In this document: positions 9,101 through 16,105 of the stretch, piece after piece
Layout: each line of letters opens with the position of its first letter
Numbering within the stretch: position 1 is the stretch's first letter
NCBI GenBank assembly: GCA_029287515.1
Contig: JARFQZ010000179.1
Span: 1 to 23,518 of the forward strand
Length of the DNA: 23,518 bases
Reading direction: 5' to 3'
DNA from: Lysobacterales bacterium
GTDB lineage: Bacteria > Pseudomonadota > Gammaproteobacteria > Xanthomonadales > SZUA-36
Position numbers and translations under genes: made by a program
The notes under the pieces: generated by a model
Told to the model about the DNA's origin: nothing
The model's database searches: none
What the model saw: the letters and a program-made list of their open reading frames with translations, nothing else

Positions 9101-9312
9101 TCGCCCAGCAGGTCAAACGCGATGGTCTTGCCATCCGGGCTGACATCCAGGCTCATCCAGGTACCGCTGCGGGTATCGATGTTGATTGTTTTCGCTTCGC
9201 CGGGAATTTTGCCGACATCCCATTTTTCGTGAGCGGCTGTCTCTTCAGCCAGCGATACATTGAGATTCAGAAACAGGGCAATCGTCAGGAACAACGTGAA
9301 TTTTCTTGGCAT
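6100..9312 (-). CDS. Secreted beta-propeller (PD40) amidohydrolase, 1070 aa
   Basis: Large exported protein fusing a TolB-like propeller to a metal-dependent amidohydrolase. A signal peptide is evident (KFTLFLTIALFLNLNVSLA). Residues about 50-640 contain roughly ten PD40/WD40-like repeats of the form SPDGxxIxF (SPDGKTIAFD, SPDGSEIAFISD, SPDGQSIVFAV, APDGRHLAFREN). Residues about 675-1070 form the amidohydrolase: metal ligands H726 and H728 in IIDAHAHGS, the probable carboxylated lysine K821 in VKNYNQP, H869 in TIEHN, and the C-terminal signature ALGYEADLGSLESGKLADLVVID. Where many amidohydrolases have a catalytic aspartate near strand 8, this protein reads SIGAHGQ (H968). An isoaspartyl- or X-Pro-dipeptidase-like peptidase role is a family-level inference; the substrate is unknown. 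It follows the fused kinase gene after 110 nt. Its 3' end overlaps tctB by 13 nt on the opposite strand. Confidence 0.9.
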   Translation of the reverse strand: MPRKFTLFLTIALFLNLNVSLAEETAAHEKWDVGKIPGEAKTINIDTRSGTWMSLDVSPDGKTIAFDLLGDIYLLPISGGKAKSIDSGLAWSMQPRFSPDGSEIAFISDAGGGDNIWIMQADGGGAKQVTKEDFRLLNNPYWSPDGQYLAARKHYTTTRSLGTGEIWLYHRGGGSGVPVVEKPSEKHQKELGEPAFSPDGRYIYFSLDKTPGGTFIYAQDSNGEVFEIRRHDLETGETRSFVSGAGGSVRPTPSPDGQSLAFVRRIRGESALFVKDLTSGVETPVFTGLDQDLQEIWAIHGTYPNMDWTPDSKSIVFWAGGKIKRVEVASKQVSDIEFHVEDSRTVYAPPRPAVDVAPAEFDTRMVRNAAVAPDGSTIVFESAGRLYRRDLPDGRPVRLTGDEGRHFEYDPSWSRDGKSIVFVTWSDDSLGQVHSVRARGGVSKQLTRNPGHYHGPRYSPDGQSIVFAVTQGGRLTSPDWAIETGVFSMPSGGLEKGERARHVTDNGGNPHFGASNDRLFVTRKAESGDGRALVSVNLDGEAVRTHATGELVSRYEVAPDGRHLAFRENYNVYAVPMPPGGNPVKLSTTVKSIPMVRASGDGGNFPGWSDGGDRLNWTLGPTAFSAGVDELFGAGDDDDGGYSPPTEGYSLSLRLRSDLPEGKVALTGARLVTMAGEDGGVIENGVVVIEGNRITVVGGENTSIPADAKVVDVSGKTIIPGIIDAHAHGSAGVGFIPQQNWMAYATLALGVTTVHDPSNDAREIFAAAEMQRTGQILAPRIFSTGDIIYGARSTRLARINSLEDARRHVRRLKAQGAGSVKNYNQPRRDQRQMVAVAAREEGMLVVAEGGSLIHMDMSMVADGNSTIEHNLPQSMLYDDVLQFWGQTSVAYTPTLVVTFGGMSAEDYWYQESNVWEHEILSRFVPPHILQPRSVRRITAPYDDFHHVASARTAKLLSGQGVMVSIGAHGQREGLASHWEIWSFAQGGMSPIEALKAATITPARALGYEADLGSLESGKLADLVVIDADILADIYQTDKVSMVMLNGRLYEAKTLNETVTGSRKTQPFYWQ

Positions 9313-9422
9313 GGTGGCAATATTCGTGTGAGGGTGAGGTGGCGATGATAAACCAAAACCCCGGGCCGGGTCCTGGTGCCGGCCTGGGTGGTTAGCCGGC
9401 TGCGGCGCTCAGTGACGATGAT

Positions 9423-10949
9423 TCAGTTGATATTCCGTCTCTCAAGGATGTCCTGGAGAACCTGGTCGGGGTCGCTGTCATGCTGCAGCGTGACCACGGT
9501 CATGCCTTCAGCTTCCGTCACCGGGTCGTAGTGACTCAGCTGATGTTCCAGTACGGCCTGGTCGGCGTCGGAGGCATCATCCCGTGTTTCGGCCCGGCGT
9601 CGGATCCGGTCCCGGAGCACCTCTTCCGGCGCCGTGCAGTCCAGCAGCCAGCATTGCGAACCCAGCGATCGGGCAAGGTCGACAAACCACTGGCGATGCC
9701 GCTTTTGCAAAAATGTGGCATCGGCAATCATGTTGAACCCCGCCTGCAGCCCCGTGCGGCAATGATCGGCCAGACGGCCATAAGTCCTGTCGATTTCGTC
9801 CGCGCGATACCTGCCGAGACCGACCCCTTCCGTTTTTGACTTTACGCCAGTGCCGGCTTGCGGACGCTTGCGTTCCAGGTCGCTGCGAACCCGGAGAGCG
9901 GGAACACCCGGCACCAGCCGGTCGCTGAGCCAGGTCTTACCCGATCCTGAGAAGCCATGCATCAGTATCAGCCTGGGCGTCGGTGTGTCGACCAGGTCTG
10001 CGGCGATCTGAATGTACCGTTCAGCACCGGGTCGCGCGGAGCCTGCCGTTGTCTCGACGGCCTGGCCTGCACGTATAGCCGAGACCACTGCACGAACCAT
10101 GCTGCGGTATACCAGGTAGAATCGCATGACTTCCAGGCTATCGTAATCACCATTCGCTTCCAGCCAGGCGCCAAGCAGCGTGAAAGCCAGGTCGGAACGC
10201 CCGCGCGCCAGCAAATCCATGGCCAGGAATGCGATGTCGTTTGCGATGTCGATCCAACGCAGATTGGGGTTGAACTCGATGGCATCGTAAGGCACGAACC
10301 GGCCGTCGAGCATCAACAGGTTTTCAAGGTGCAGATCGCCATGACATTCCCGAACGGCGCCGGAGCGCGCCCGTGCCTCGAACACCGGCGCCAGTGCGCT
10401 TGCCTGGGCCAGGGTCCATGCCTCGATCACCGCCAGCCGCTGTTGCGCCTCGTCGCCGAAAACCTGGGGGTCGAGATGTTTGAAATTGTTGCGTGCCGGC
10501 CGGACGGCGCGCTCGACCTCAAAATCGGGGTCGCTGTCGAGGCGGGGAGGCAACGTCATGTGGAACCCGGCAATCGATTGCGCAAGCTGCCTCGTATTCT
10601 CGACACCCAGGCGGCCGCCCTGCAGGCAGCGGTCCAATCTCGCCTCGTGGGGAAATTGACGCATGCGGACCGCAAATTCGACCGGCGGCTCAGCCCCGAA
10701 CCGCGGCCCATGCGGCGTCTGGCCGATCGGCACGACGCCTAGATACAGGTCGGCCGCGGTGCGCCGGTTGATCCGGACTTCCTCCTCGCAGAAATGCCTG
10801 CGGTCTTCGAGCGAGGAGAAGTCCAGGAATCCCAGGTTGACGGGCTTCTTGATCTTGTAGGCAAAACTGCCGGTCAGCAGCACCCAGGAAATATGCGTCT
10901 CGACCAGGCGAACCCGTTCCACCGGGTGAGGGTAAGCTGCCGGTTTCAT
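9423..10949 (-). CDS. Fused aminoglycoside-phosphotransferase-like / P-loop kinase protein
   Basis: Cytoplasmic two-domain protein of 508 residues. The first ~315 residues resemble the APH/choline kinase fold: a Brenner-type catalytic loop CHGDLHLENLL (H203, D205, N210) followed by YDAIEFNP, which supplies the metal-binding acidic residue. The C-terminal ~180 residues are a P-loop kinase of the AAA_33/zeta-toxin-like group, with Walker A GFSGSGKT (K338), then LERKRPQ and a LID-like arginine region (RDRIRRRAETRD). Proteins of this architecture are usually annotated 'bifunctional aminoglycoside phosphotransferase/ATP-binding protein'. No physiological substrate is known to me, and the domain name does not imply antibiotic resistance. 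The gene lies 101 nt after the RND permease on the same strand, so it may be read through from the efflux operon. The Shine-Dalgarno sequence before the ATG is poor. Confidence 0.85.
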   Translation of the reverse strand: MKPAAYPHPVERVRLVETHISWVLLTGSFAYKIKKPVNLGFLDFSSLEDRRHFCEEEVRINRRTAADLYLGVVPIGQTPHGPRFGAEPPVEFAVRMRQFPHEARLDRCLQGGRLGVENTRQLAQSIAGFHMTLPPRLDSDPDFEVERAVRPARNNFKHLDPQVFGDEAQQRLAVIEAWTLAQASALAPVFEARARSGAVRECHGDLHLENLLMLDGRFVPYDAIEFNPNLRWIDIANDIAFLAMDLLARGRSDLAFTLLGAWLEANGDYDSLEVMRFYLVYRSMVRAVVSAIRAGQAVETTAGSARPGAERYIQIAADLVDTPTPRLILMHGFSGSGKTWLSDRLVPGVPALRVRSDLERKRPQAGTGVKSKTEGVGLGRYRADEIDRTYGRLADHCRTGLQAGFNMIADATFLQKRHRQWFVDLARSLGSQCWLLDCTAPEEVLRDRIRRRAETRDDASDADQAVLEHQLSHYDPVTEAEGMTVVTLQHDSDPDQVLQDILERRNIN

Positions 10950-11050
10950 AAGGTCCGGGATCAGGGTCGGACGACAAAATTTCAGCTCATTGCCCAGGTG
11001 CTCTTTCCTCGCTTCCAGTTTCCAAACAGTGCCCGGCTTGCCAGCCTTCG

Positions 11051-14000
11051 TCAGGCGGCCGGCGAGGATTCGTTGGAAACAGGTGACTGTTTTTTATAAC
11101 GAAAACTGTACAGCAACACCGGTATCACCAGAAGCGTCAGCAGGGTCGAGACCAGGATGCCGAAAATCAGCGCGATGGCCAGGCCGTTGAAGATCGGGTC
11201 GTCGAGAATGAAAAAAGCGCCCATCATGGCGGCCAGCGCAGTCAGGATGATCGGTTTGGCGCGTACTGCTGCCGCCGAGACAACCGCATCTTCCAGCGCG
11301 GCGCCCGCCGCCCGTTCCTGCTGGATAAAGTCCACCAGCAGAATGGAGTTGCGCACGATGATCCCGGCCAGCGCGATCATGCCGATCATCGAAGTGGCGG
11401 TGAACTGGGCGCCAAGCAGCGCATGGCCCGGCATCACGCCGATCACCGTCAGCGGTATGGGCGCCATGATGATCAGCGGCAGCAGGTAGGACCGGAACTG
11501 GCCGACGACCAGCAGGAAAATCAGCACCAGGCCTACCGCGTAAGCGATACCCATGTCACGGAAGGTCTCGTAAGTGACCTGCCATTCGCCGTCCCATTTC
11601 AGCGAAAAGTTATAAGGGTTTTCAGGTTGGCTGATGTAGCGCTGCTCAACGCCCTCGCCCGCATAGTCGAGTTCATCGATCCGTCCGGACAGTTCGAACA
11701 TGCCGTAAAGCGGGCTGTCCAGTTTACCCGCCATGTCGCCGTTGACGAACACCACGGGGAGCAGGTCCTTGTGGATGATGGCGTCGTCCCAGGGCGCTTC
11801 GGTCACTTGGGCGAACTCGGATATGGGTACCGGCACGCCCTCGCGGCTGCGCACCTTCAGCGCCAGCAGGCTCTGCAGGTCTGCCTTGTTGGCCACCGGC
11901 GCTTCCAGGCGCACGGGGATCGGTTCCTTCTCGCGGGCCTGGTGAATGTAAGTCACATCTTCACCGCCCAGGGCCAGGGCCACCGCGGTGCTGACCTGTT
12001 GCTGGGAAACCCCCAGCAGAGCCGCCAGTTGCCGGTCGACCTCTATGATGTAACGCCTGGCGTCGGCCTCGACCGTGATGTCTATGTCGACGATATCGGG
12101 AGTTTCCCTATATATCGCTTCAATCTGCCTGGCCAGCAATTTCTGCTCTTCGTAATCCGGGCCATAGATTTCAGCGACGATGGGAGACATCACGGGCGGA
12201 CCGGGTGGCACCTCGACGACCTTTACCGAAGCACCGTAGCTTTCCCCGGCGGTAGCCAGCGCATCCCGGACCCCGCCGGCAATTTCATGGCTGGAACGGT
12301 CGCGCTCATGCCTGTCCAGCAGGTTTACCTGGATATCGCCCATGTTGCTGTCACTGCGCAGGTAATACTGGCGCACCAGGCCGTTGAAATTGATGGGAGC
12401 CGCGGTGCCGGCATACACCTGGTAGTTCGTGACCTCGGGAACCGTTTCGATGATGCGGGCCAGTTCGTCCAGTAATGCCGCCGTATTCTCCACCGGCGTA
12501 CCCTCGGGCGTATCCACAACGACCTGGAACTCTGACTTGTTGTCGAAAGGCAGCATTTTGAGAACCACGGCCTGGATCATCACCAGCCCCACTGCAAGTC
12601 CGATCAGGGCGAGCAGGCCGGTATACAACAGGGCGCGCGCGCGGCGCCCGGCTGACCTTCGCAGAAACGGTGTCATCAGCCGCCTGAAAAACGGGTGCAG
12701 CGCACCGCCTTTGTCGTCACCGGCCGAATGCGCCGGCTGGCTGGCCAGCAACCGGTTGCTCATCCAGGGGGTCAGCACCAGCGCGATGGCCAGTGAGAAC
12801 AGCATGCCGATGGACGCGTTGATAGGAATCGGACTCATGTAGGGGCCCATCAGGCCGGTCACAAACGCCATCGGCAACAGGGCTGCGATCACCGTGAAGG
12901 TCGCGAGTATCGTGGGACCGCCGACTTCATCCACAGCGCCCGGTATCAGGCCGCCCAGCGGGCCGGACTTCATGCCCCGGTGGCGGTGGATGTTTTCGAC
13001 CACCACGATGGCGTCATCGACAAGGATGCCGATGGAAAATATCAGGGCGAACAGGGACACCCTGTTGATCGTGAATCCCCAGGCCCAGGACGCGAACAGC
13101 GTCACCATCAGCGTGACAATCACGGCGGCGCCGACAATGATCGCCTCGCGCCAGCCCAGCGTGAGCAGCACCAGCAGGATGACCGAGCCGGTGGCGAACG
13201 CCAGCTTGCTGATGAGTTTCAATGCCTTGTCATTGGCGGTCTGCCCATAGTTCCTGGTAATGGTGATTTCGACGCCCTCCGGGATGTGCGTGGCTTTCAG
13301 ATGCTCGAGGCGTTCGATCACGCTGTTGCTGATGCGCGTGGCGTTAGTGCCTGGCTTCTTGGCGACTGCCAGCGTCACGGCGGGCGCCCACGCTACACGG
13401 GCGTGCCCGGCTTTCCCGTGCGAGGGACCGGCGGCGAACCAGCTGTACTGTTCCGGCTGATCGCTCCCGGCCTTGACAGTGGCAATGTCGCCCAGGAAAA
13501 CCGGGCGGTTGTCGAAGACCCCCACCACCAGGCCGGCCACATCGCCCGGGCCGGACAGGAAGGTGCCGCTCTGGACCGGAATCTCCTCTCCGCCGGAGAC
13601 GATCGCGCCAGCCTGGCGTACGGAGTTGCCTGCGTTGAGGGCCATGCGCAGGTCATCCAGCGTCAGCCCGAAGCCGGCGATGCGCTCAGGGTCCAGTTCC
13701 ACGTGCACGATATCCTGGGCGCCGCCGATGGTGAACACGTCGCGGGTGCCCGGAACGCGCTTGAGCTCAGCTTCCAGCGTATGCGCCACTTTGAGCAGGT
13801 CATGGCCGCCCCGCTCCGGATCTTCAGTCCACAGGGTTGCGGTAACGATGGGCACATCGTCAATACCTTTCGGCTTGACGAGCGGCGGACCGATGCCGAG
13901 ATTGGCCGGCCGCCAGTCCTGGTTGGAATAGATGGCATTGTAAAGCCTGACCAGCGACACGGTGCGGTCTTCGCCGACTTCGAACTGCACTGTCAGCACC

Positions 14001-14287
14001 GCCATCCCGGGGCGGGAAACCGAGTAGACATGTTCCACGTTTTCGATCTCTGCCAGCACCTGCTCCATCGGGATGGATACCAGGTTTTCGACTTCCACCG
14101 AACCCGCACCGGGAAACGGCACGAAGACATTGGCGAAGGTCACATTGATCTGCGGCTCTTCTTCGCGCGGCGTGATCAATACGGCGAACAGACCAAGCAG
14201 CAGGGCCGCCAGGGCCAGCAGCGGCGTCAATTCATTGTCCTGGAACTGGCGTGCGATCCGCCCTGATAACCCCAATCGCTCAGTCAC
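11051..14287 (-). CDS. RND-family efflux permease (HAE type)
   Basis: Inner-membrane proton-driven exporter of the AcrB/MexB superfamily, about 1078 residues as expected. It has N-terminal TM1 (LLALAALLLGLFAVL), a long periplasmic porter loop, TM2-6, a second porter loop and TM7-12. The proton-relay pair D424-D425 sits in TM4 (GILVDDAIVVVENIHRHRG). The CusA/CzcA-type TM4 signature is absent, so drugs, lipids or other organic molecules are more likely substrates than heavy metals. The frame is open upstream to 14392, but I prefer the GTG at 14287: AGGAA lies seven bases upstream, the protein then begins TERLGLSGRIARQF as related pumps do, and the gene overlaps the adaptor stop by 8 nt. No outer-membrane TolC-type gene is in the window, so a shared channel is inferred. 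Confidence 0.92.
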   Translation of the reverse strand: MTERLGLSGRIARQFQDNELTPLLALAALLLGLFAVLITPREEEPQINVTFANVFVPFPGAGSVEVENLVSIPMEQVLAEIENVEHVYSVSRPGMAVLTVQFEVGEDRTVSLVRLYNAIYSNQDWRPANLGIGPPLVKPKGIDDVPIVTATLWTEDPERGGHDLLKVAHTLEAELKRVPGTRDVFTIGGAQDIVHVELDPERIAGFGLTLDDLRMALNAGNSVRQAGAIVSGGEEIPVQSGTFLSGPGDVAGLVVGVFDNRPVFLGDIATVKAGSDQPEQYSWFAAGPSHGKAGHARVAWAPAVTLAVAKKPGTNATRISNSVIERLEHLKATHIPEGVEITITRNYGQTANDKALKLISKLAFATGSVILLVLLTLGWREAIIVGAAVIVTLMVTLFASWAWGFTINRVSLFALIFSIGILVDDAIVVVENIHRHRGMKSGPLGGLIPGAVDEVGGPTILATFTVIAALLPMAFVTGLMGPYMSPIPINASIGMLFSLAIALVLTPWMSNRLLASQPAHSAGDDKGGALHPFFRRLMTPFLRRSAGRRARALLYTGLLALIGLAVGLVMIQAVVLKMLPFDNKSEFQVVVDTPEGTPVENTAALLDELARIIETVPEVTNYQVYAGTAAPINFNGLVRQYYLRSDSNMGDIQVNLLDRHERDRSSHEIAGGVRDALATAGESYGASVKVVEVPPGPPVMSPIVAEIYGPDYEEQKLLARQIEAIYRETPDIVDIDITVEADARRYIIEVDRQLAALLGVSQQQVSTAVALALGGEDVTYIHQAREKEPIPVRLEAPVANKADLQSLLALKVRSREGVPVPISEFAQVTEAPWDDAIIHKDLLPVVFVNGDMAGKLDSPLYGMFELSGRIDELDYAGEGVEQRYISQPENPYNFSLKWDGEWQVTYETFRDMGIAYAVGLVLIFLLVVGQFRSYLLPLIIMAPIPLTVIGVMPGHALLGAQFTATSMIGMIALAGIIVRNSILLVDFIQQERAAGAALEDAVVSAAAVRAKPIILTALAAMMGAFFILDDPIFNGLAIALIFGILVSTLLTLLVIPVLLYSFRYKKQSPVSNESSPAA

Positions 14288-15338
14288 TTGCGGATTCCTG
14301 ACTGGATTTGGCGAAGATGCCGGCCCGAACCGGGTCAAGGGCCACGGTCTCGCCCGCTGCCAGGCCCGCCAGCACTTCTGTCTTTTCCCCAAACGACTGA
14401 CCGGTCCGGACCTGCCGCAGCCGCACGCCCTCCGGGCTCACCACGTAGACCGCGGTCACTTCGCTGCGATGCAGAACCGAGGAGGTGGGGACCAGCAGGC
14501 GATCGGCCTCACCGATCCTGAAAGCGACCTTGACGAACATGCCGGGATAAAGCCCGAACTGGCCCTCGGGCAAATCCAGCCGCACCCGGAAAGTGTTGGT
14601 GACGGGGTCGGCGATCGGGAACAGCGTAATGTCGGCAGCCTCGACACGTCCCTCCCCGGTATTCAGCGCCGCAAAGGGGTTTTTGCGAACCTCACTGGCC
14701 ACTGACTGCGGCAGGTCGGTCGCCACCCGAAGCCGCTCCAGTGACAGTCCGGACATCAGCGGCTGCCCAGGCGAAACCGATTCTCCCACTTCCACGTGAC
14801 GCTCGGTAACGATTCCCGGGTAGGGCGCTTTGACGACGGTGTAAGCCAGTTGCTGGCGGGCAGCTTCCACTGCTGACTCGGCAGAGGTGACTCTCGCACC
14901 GGCCGATTGCCTGCTGGCCAGCGCACTGTCCAGATCGCGCTGAGAGCCCAGACCGCGTTCCCGAAGGTTTTGCGCCCGGCGATAATCTTCTTCAGCCTCG
15001 GTAAGCCGCGCCCGGGCTTCCACCAATTGTGCTTCGGCCTGGCGCAGTGCGGTACTCTGTTCCACGTCGGTGAAGCGGACCAAAACCGAGCCGGCGTCGA
15101 CAAAATCATCGACATCGTAGCCCACTTCGGCGATGCGCCCGGCAGTCTGTGCCGAGACCGTGGCCTGGTGAACGGCCTCCACGGTGCCGTCGAAGATGCG
15201 CTCGATTGCAGCGGATTCAAAACTGGCAGTCGCTGTTTCCAGTGCCTCGAGCCCGGGATTTGCACCGAGGCTCGTCGCCATTGCCAGGCCGGTGACCAAC
15301 AGTAACAGCTGCTTCATTTGCGCGCGTTTCGATTTCAT
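14280..15338 (-). CDS. RND efflux periplasmic adaptor (membrane fusion protein)
   Basis: Periplasmic adaptor that links the RND permease to an outer-membrane channel. The 352-residue protein starts with an export signal (MKQLLLLVTGLAMATSLGA). It continues with a beta-barrel/lipoyl half (DGTVEAVHQATVSAQTAGRIAEVGYDVDD), a coiled-coil hairpin at about residues 95-170 rich in A, E, R and Q (AEAQLVEARARLTEAEEDY), the second lipoyl half (VVKAPYPGIVTERHVEVGESV), and a barrel and membrane-proximal domain (FRVRLDLPEGQFGLYPGMFVKVAF). No lipobox cysteine is visible, so it is probably not a lipoprotein. The ATG at 15338 has GGAG nine bases upstream; the in-frame ATG at 15317 is a less likely start. It is first in the efflux operon and lies just downstream of the palindromic promoter at 15406-15433. 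Confidence 0.91.
   Translation of the reverse strand: MKSKRAQMKQLLLLVTGLAMATSLGANPGLEALETATASFESAAIERIFDGTVEAVHQATVSAQTAGRIAEVGYDVDDFVDAGSVLVRFTDVEQSTALRQAEAQLVEARARLTEAEEDYRRAQNLRERGLGSQRDLDSALASRQSAGARVTSAESAVEAARQQLAYTVVKAPYPGIVTERHVEVGESVSPGQPLMSGLSLERLRVATDLPQSVASEVRKNPFAALNTGEGRVEAADITLFPIADPVTNTFRVRLDLPEGQFGLYPGMFVKVAFRIGEADRLLVPTSSVLHRSEVTAVYVVSPEGVRLRQVRTGQSFGEKTEVLAGLAAGETVALDPVRAGIFAKSSQESASD
14295..14299 (-). promoter_or_regulatory. Ribosome binding site deciding the GTG start of the RND permease
   Basis: On the minus strand this reads AGGAA and ends seven bases before GTG at 14287. It lies inside the adaptor coding sequence. It favours this overlapping start over the frame extension to 14392, whose added residues resemble no RND N-terminus. 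Confidence 0.6.
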
Positions 15339-15384
15339 GGTGCGGACTCCGCGCCCCGCCGGATGGCCACGGTTTACTGGCCGT

Positions 15385-15398
15385 CCTCGATATCGAGG
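15385..15398. repeat. 14-nt perfect palindrome, candidate operator
   Basis: CCTCGATATCGAGG equals its own reverse complement. It sits between the start of the efflux adaptor gene and the -10 element of its predicted promoter, so it would lie at or just after the transcription start. That position suits a repressor or auxiliary regulator site. No protein can be assigned, and a 14-base palindrome can arise by chance. Confidence 0.4.
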
Positions 15399-15405
15399 CA
15401 GATCC

Positions 15406-15433
15406 TATATATTAGCAATAAATAATATATCAA
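15406..15433 (-). promoter_or_regulatory. Predicted sigma70 promoter of the RND efflux operon
   Basis: On the minus strand there is TTGATA (15428-15433) as -35 and TATATA (15406-15411) as -10, separated by 16 bases. This is the most AT-rich patch of the window, in otherwise GC-rich DNA. It lies about 70 bases upstream of the adaptor start codon. The promoter is occupied almost end to end by an inverted repeat, so regulation by repression is likely. Confidence 0.55.
15407..15430. promoter_or_regulatory. AT-rich inverted repeat, candidate repressor operator
   Basis: Arms ATATATTA (15407-15414) and TAATATAT (15423-15430) are perfect reverse complements around an 8-base spacer. The repeat overlaps both the -35 and the -10 of the predicted efflux promoter, the classic layout for a dimeric TetR- or MarR-type repressor. 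These families often control RND pumps, but no regulator gene is in the window. The site also lies upstream of the divergent protease operon. Confidence 0.55.
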
Positions 15434-15604
15434 GCCCCTTGCATCATTAATAGTTTACGGCTTGATCATCACAATAAAATTGATTTCCATCACAGGCAAA
15501 GGTCAAACACCGCTACCGGGGCGATGATGACAGGCCCATTGCAGATCGTCGCTCCGCTGTCTGCACGCTGTGGCAGAATGGGAGCCTTCAAAGCCATTCA
15601 AGTC

Positions 15605-15609
15605 AGAGG
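15605..15609 (+). promoter_or_regulatory. Ribosome binding site supporting a TTG start for the RimB-like gene
   Basis: AGAGG ends seven bases before TTG at 15617. The longer frame beginning at 15524 adds 31 residues that look unlike the family N-terminus, whereas the TTG start leaves only about ten residues before the conserved GWREWVSLPGLGIG block. Confidence 0.5.
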
Positions 15610-15616
15610 CCCCGCA

Positions 15617-16105
15617 TTGACCGAACGCAACGATCCAAAACTCACCCTGGGGTGGCGCGAATGGGTTAGCCTGCCCGGACTCGGCATCGGTCAGATCAAG
15701 GCCAAGGTAGACACCGGAGCCCGAACATCAGCCCTGCATGCCTTTGAAATCAACGAGTACGAACAGGGCGGCAGGCAGTGGTTGCGGTTCAAGATCCATC
15801 CTTTGCAGCGAGACACCGACACGGTGATCGAGTGCCGGGCGCCGGTGCTCGACCAGCGAGTGGTCAGTGACTCGGGAGGGCATCGGGAGCAACGCTGGGT
15901 GATCAGTACGGATGTCGTGATTGGGCGACATCGCTGGCCGGCCGAGTTCACGCTGACTTCGCGCGACGATATGCTGTTCCGAATGCTGCTCGGCCGCACA
16001 GCCATAAAAAACCGCGCCATAGTCAACCCGGCTCGCTCTTACCTGGTGGGGAAAAAGCGCGTGAAAAAGGATGTGAAATCCAAGGAAATGAAGCGTGACG
16101 GCTAA
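15617..16105 (+). CDS. Retropepsin-like 'ATP-dependent zinc protease' family protein (RimB-like)
   Basis: Small protein of 162 residues in the family usually named ATP-dependent zinc protease (PF05618), which has a retropepsin-like aspartic-protease fold. The key motif is KVDTGARTSALHA with D32 as the presumed catalytic aspartate. Also typical are WREWVSLPGLGIG near the start, RWPAEFTLTSRDDMLFRMLLGRTAI, and VNPARSYLVG near the end. In Pseudomonas the related RimB acts with RimK and trims glutamate tails on ribosomal protein S6; the same partnership is inferred here because rimK is two genes downstream. The C-terminus is lysine-rich (KKRVKKDVKSKEMKRDG). I chose TTG at 15617 because of the spaced AGAGG, but 15524 or 15578 are possible starts. 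The gene overlaps the next one by 11 nt. Confidence 0.85.
   Translation: MTERNDPKLTLGWREWVSLPGLGIGQIKAKVDTGARTSALHAFEINEYEQGGRQWLRFKIHPLQRDTDTVIECRAPVLDQRVVSDSGGHREQRWVISTDVVIGRHRWPAEFTLTSRDDMLFRMLLGRTAIKNRAIVNPARSYLVGKKRVKKDVKSKEMKRDG

Noticed and set aside
9355..9400. GC-rich inverted repeats (GCCGGC arms at 9378-9383 and 9395-9400; CCCGG/CCGGG near 9360) as a terminator for the fused kinase gene
   Set aside because: The larger stem has an 11-base loop and no following T run, and the smaller stem is only about 4 bp; too weak to call.
9423..10949. Antibiotic resistance gene, from the aminoglycoside-phosphotransferase-like domain
   Set aside because: The domain is fused to a P-loop kinase and belongs to a widespread housekeeping-type architecture; nothing in the context indicates resistance.
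11423..12475. 350-codon open frame on the plus strand
   Set aside because: Antisense shadow of the RND permease second half, with no family resemblance.
12980..14266. 428-codon open frame on the plus strand
   Set aside because: It lies wholly inside the RND permease gene on the opposite strand; its translation is rich in H, R, G and Q with no domain pattern, the usual shadow of a GC-rich gene.
14288..14392. N-terminal extension of the RND permease frame
   Set aside because: The 35 extra residues (W-, R- and P-rich) are unlike RND N-termini, and the GTG at 14287 has a well-spaced AGGAA.
15539..15578. Plus-strand promoter (TTGCAG and CAGAAT) for the RimB-like operon
   Set aside because: The two hexamers are 28 bases apart, far from the 16-18 needed, and no better-spaced -35 was found.
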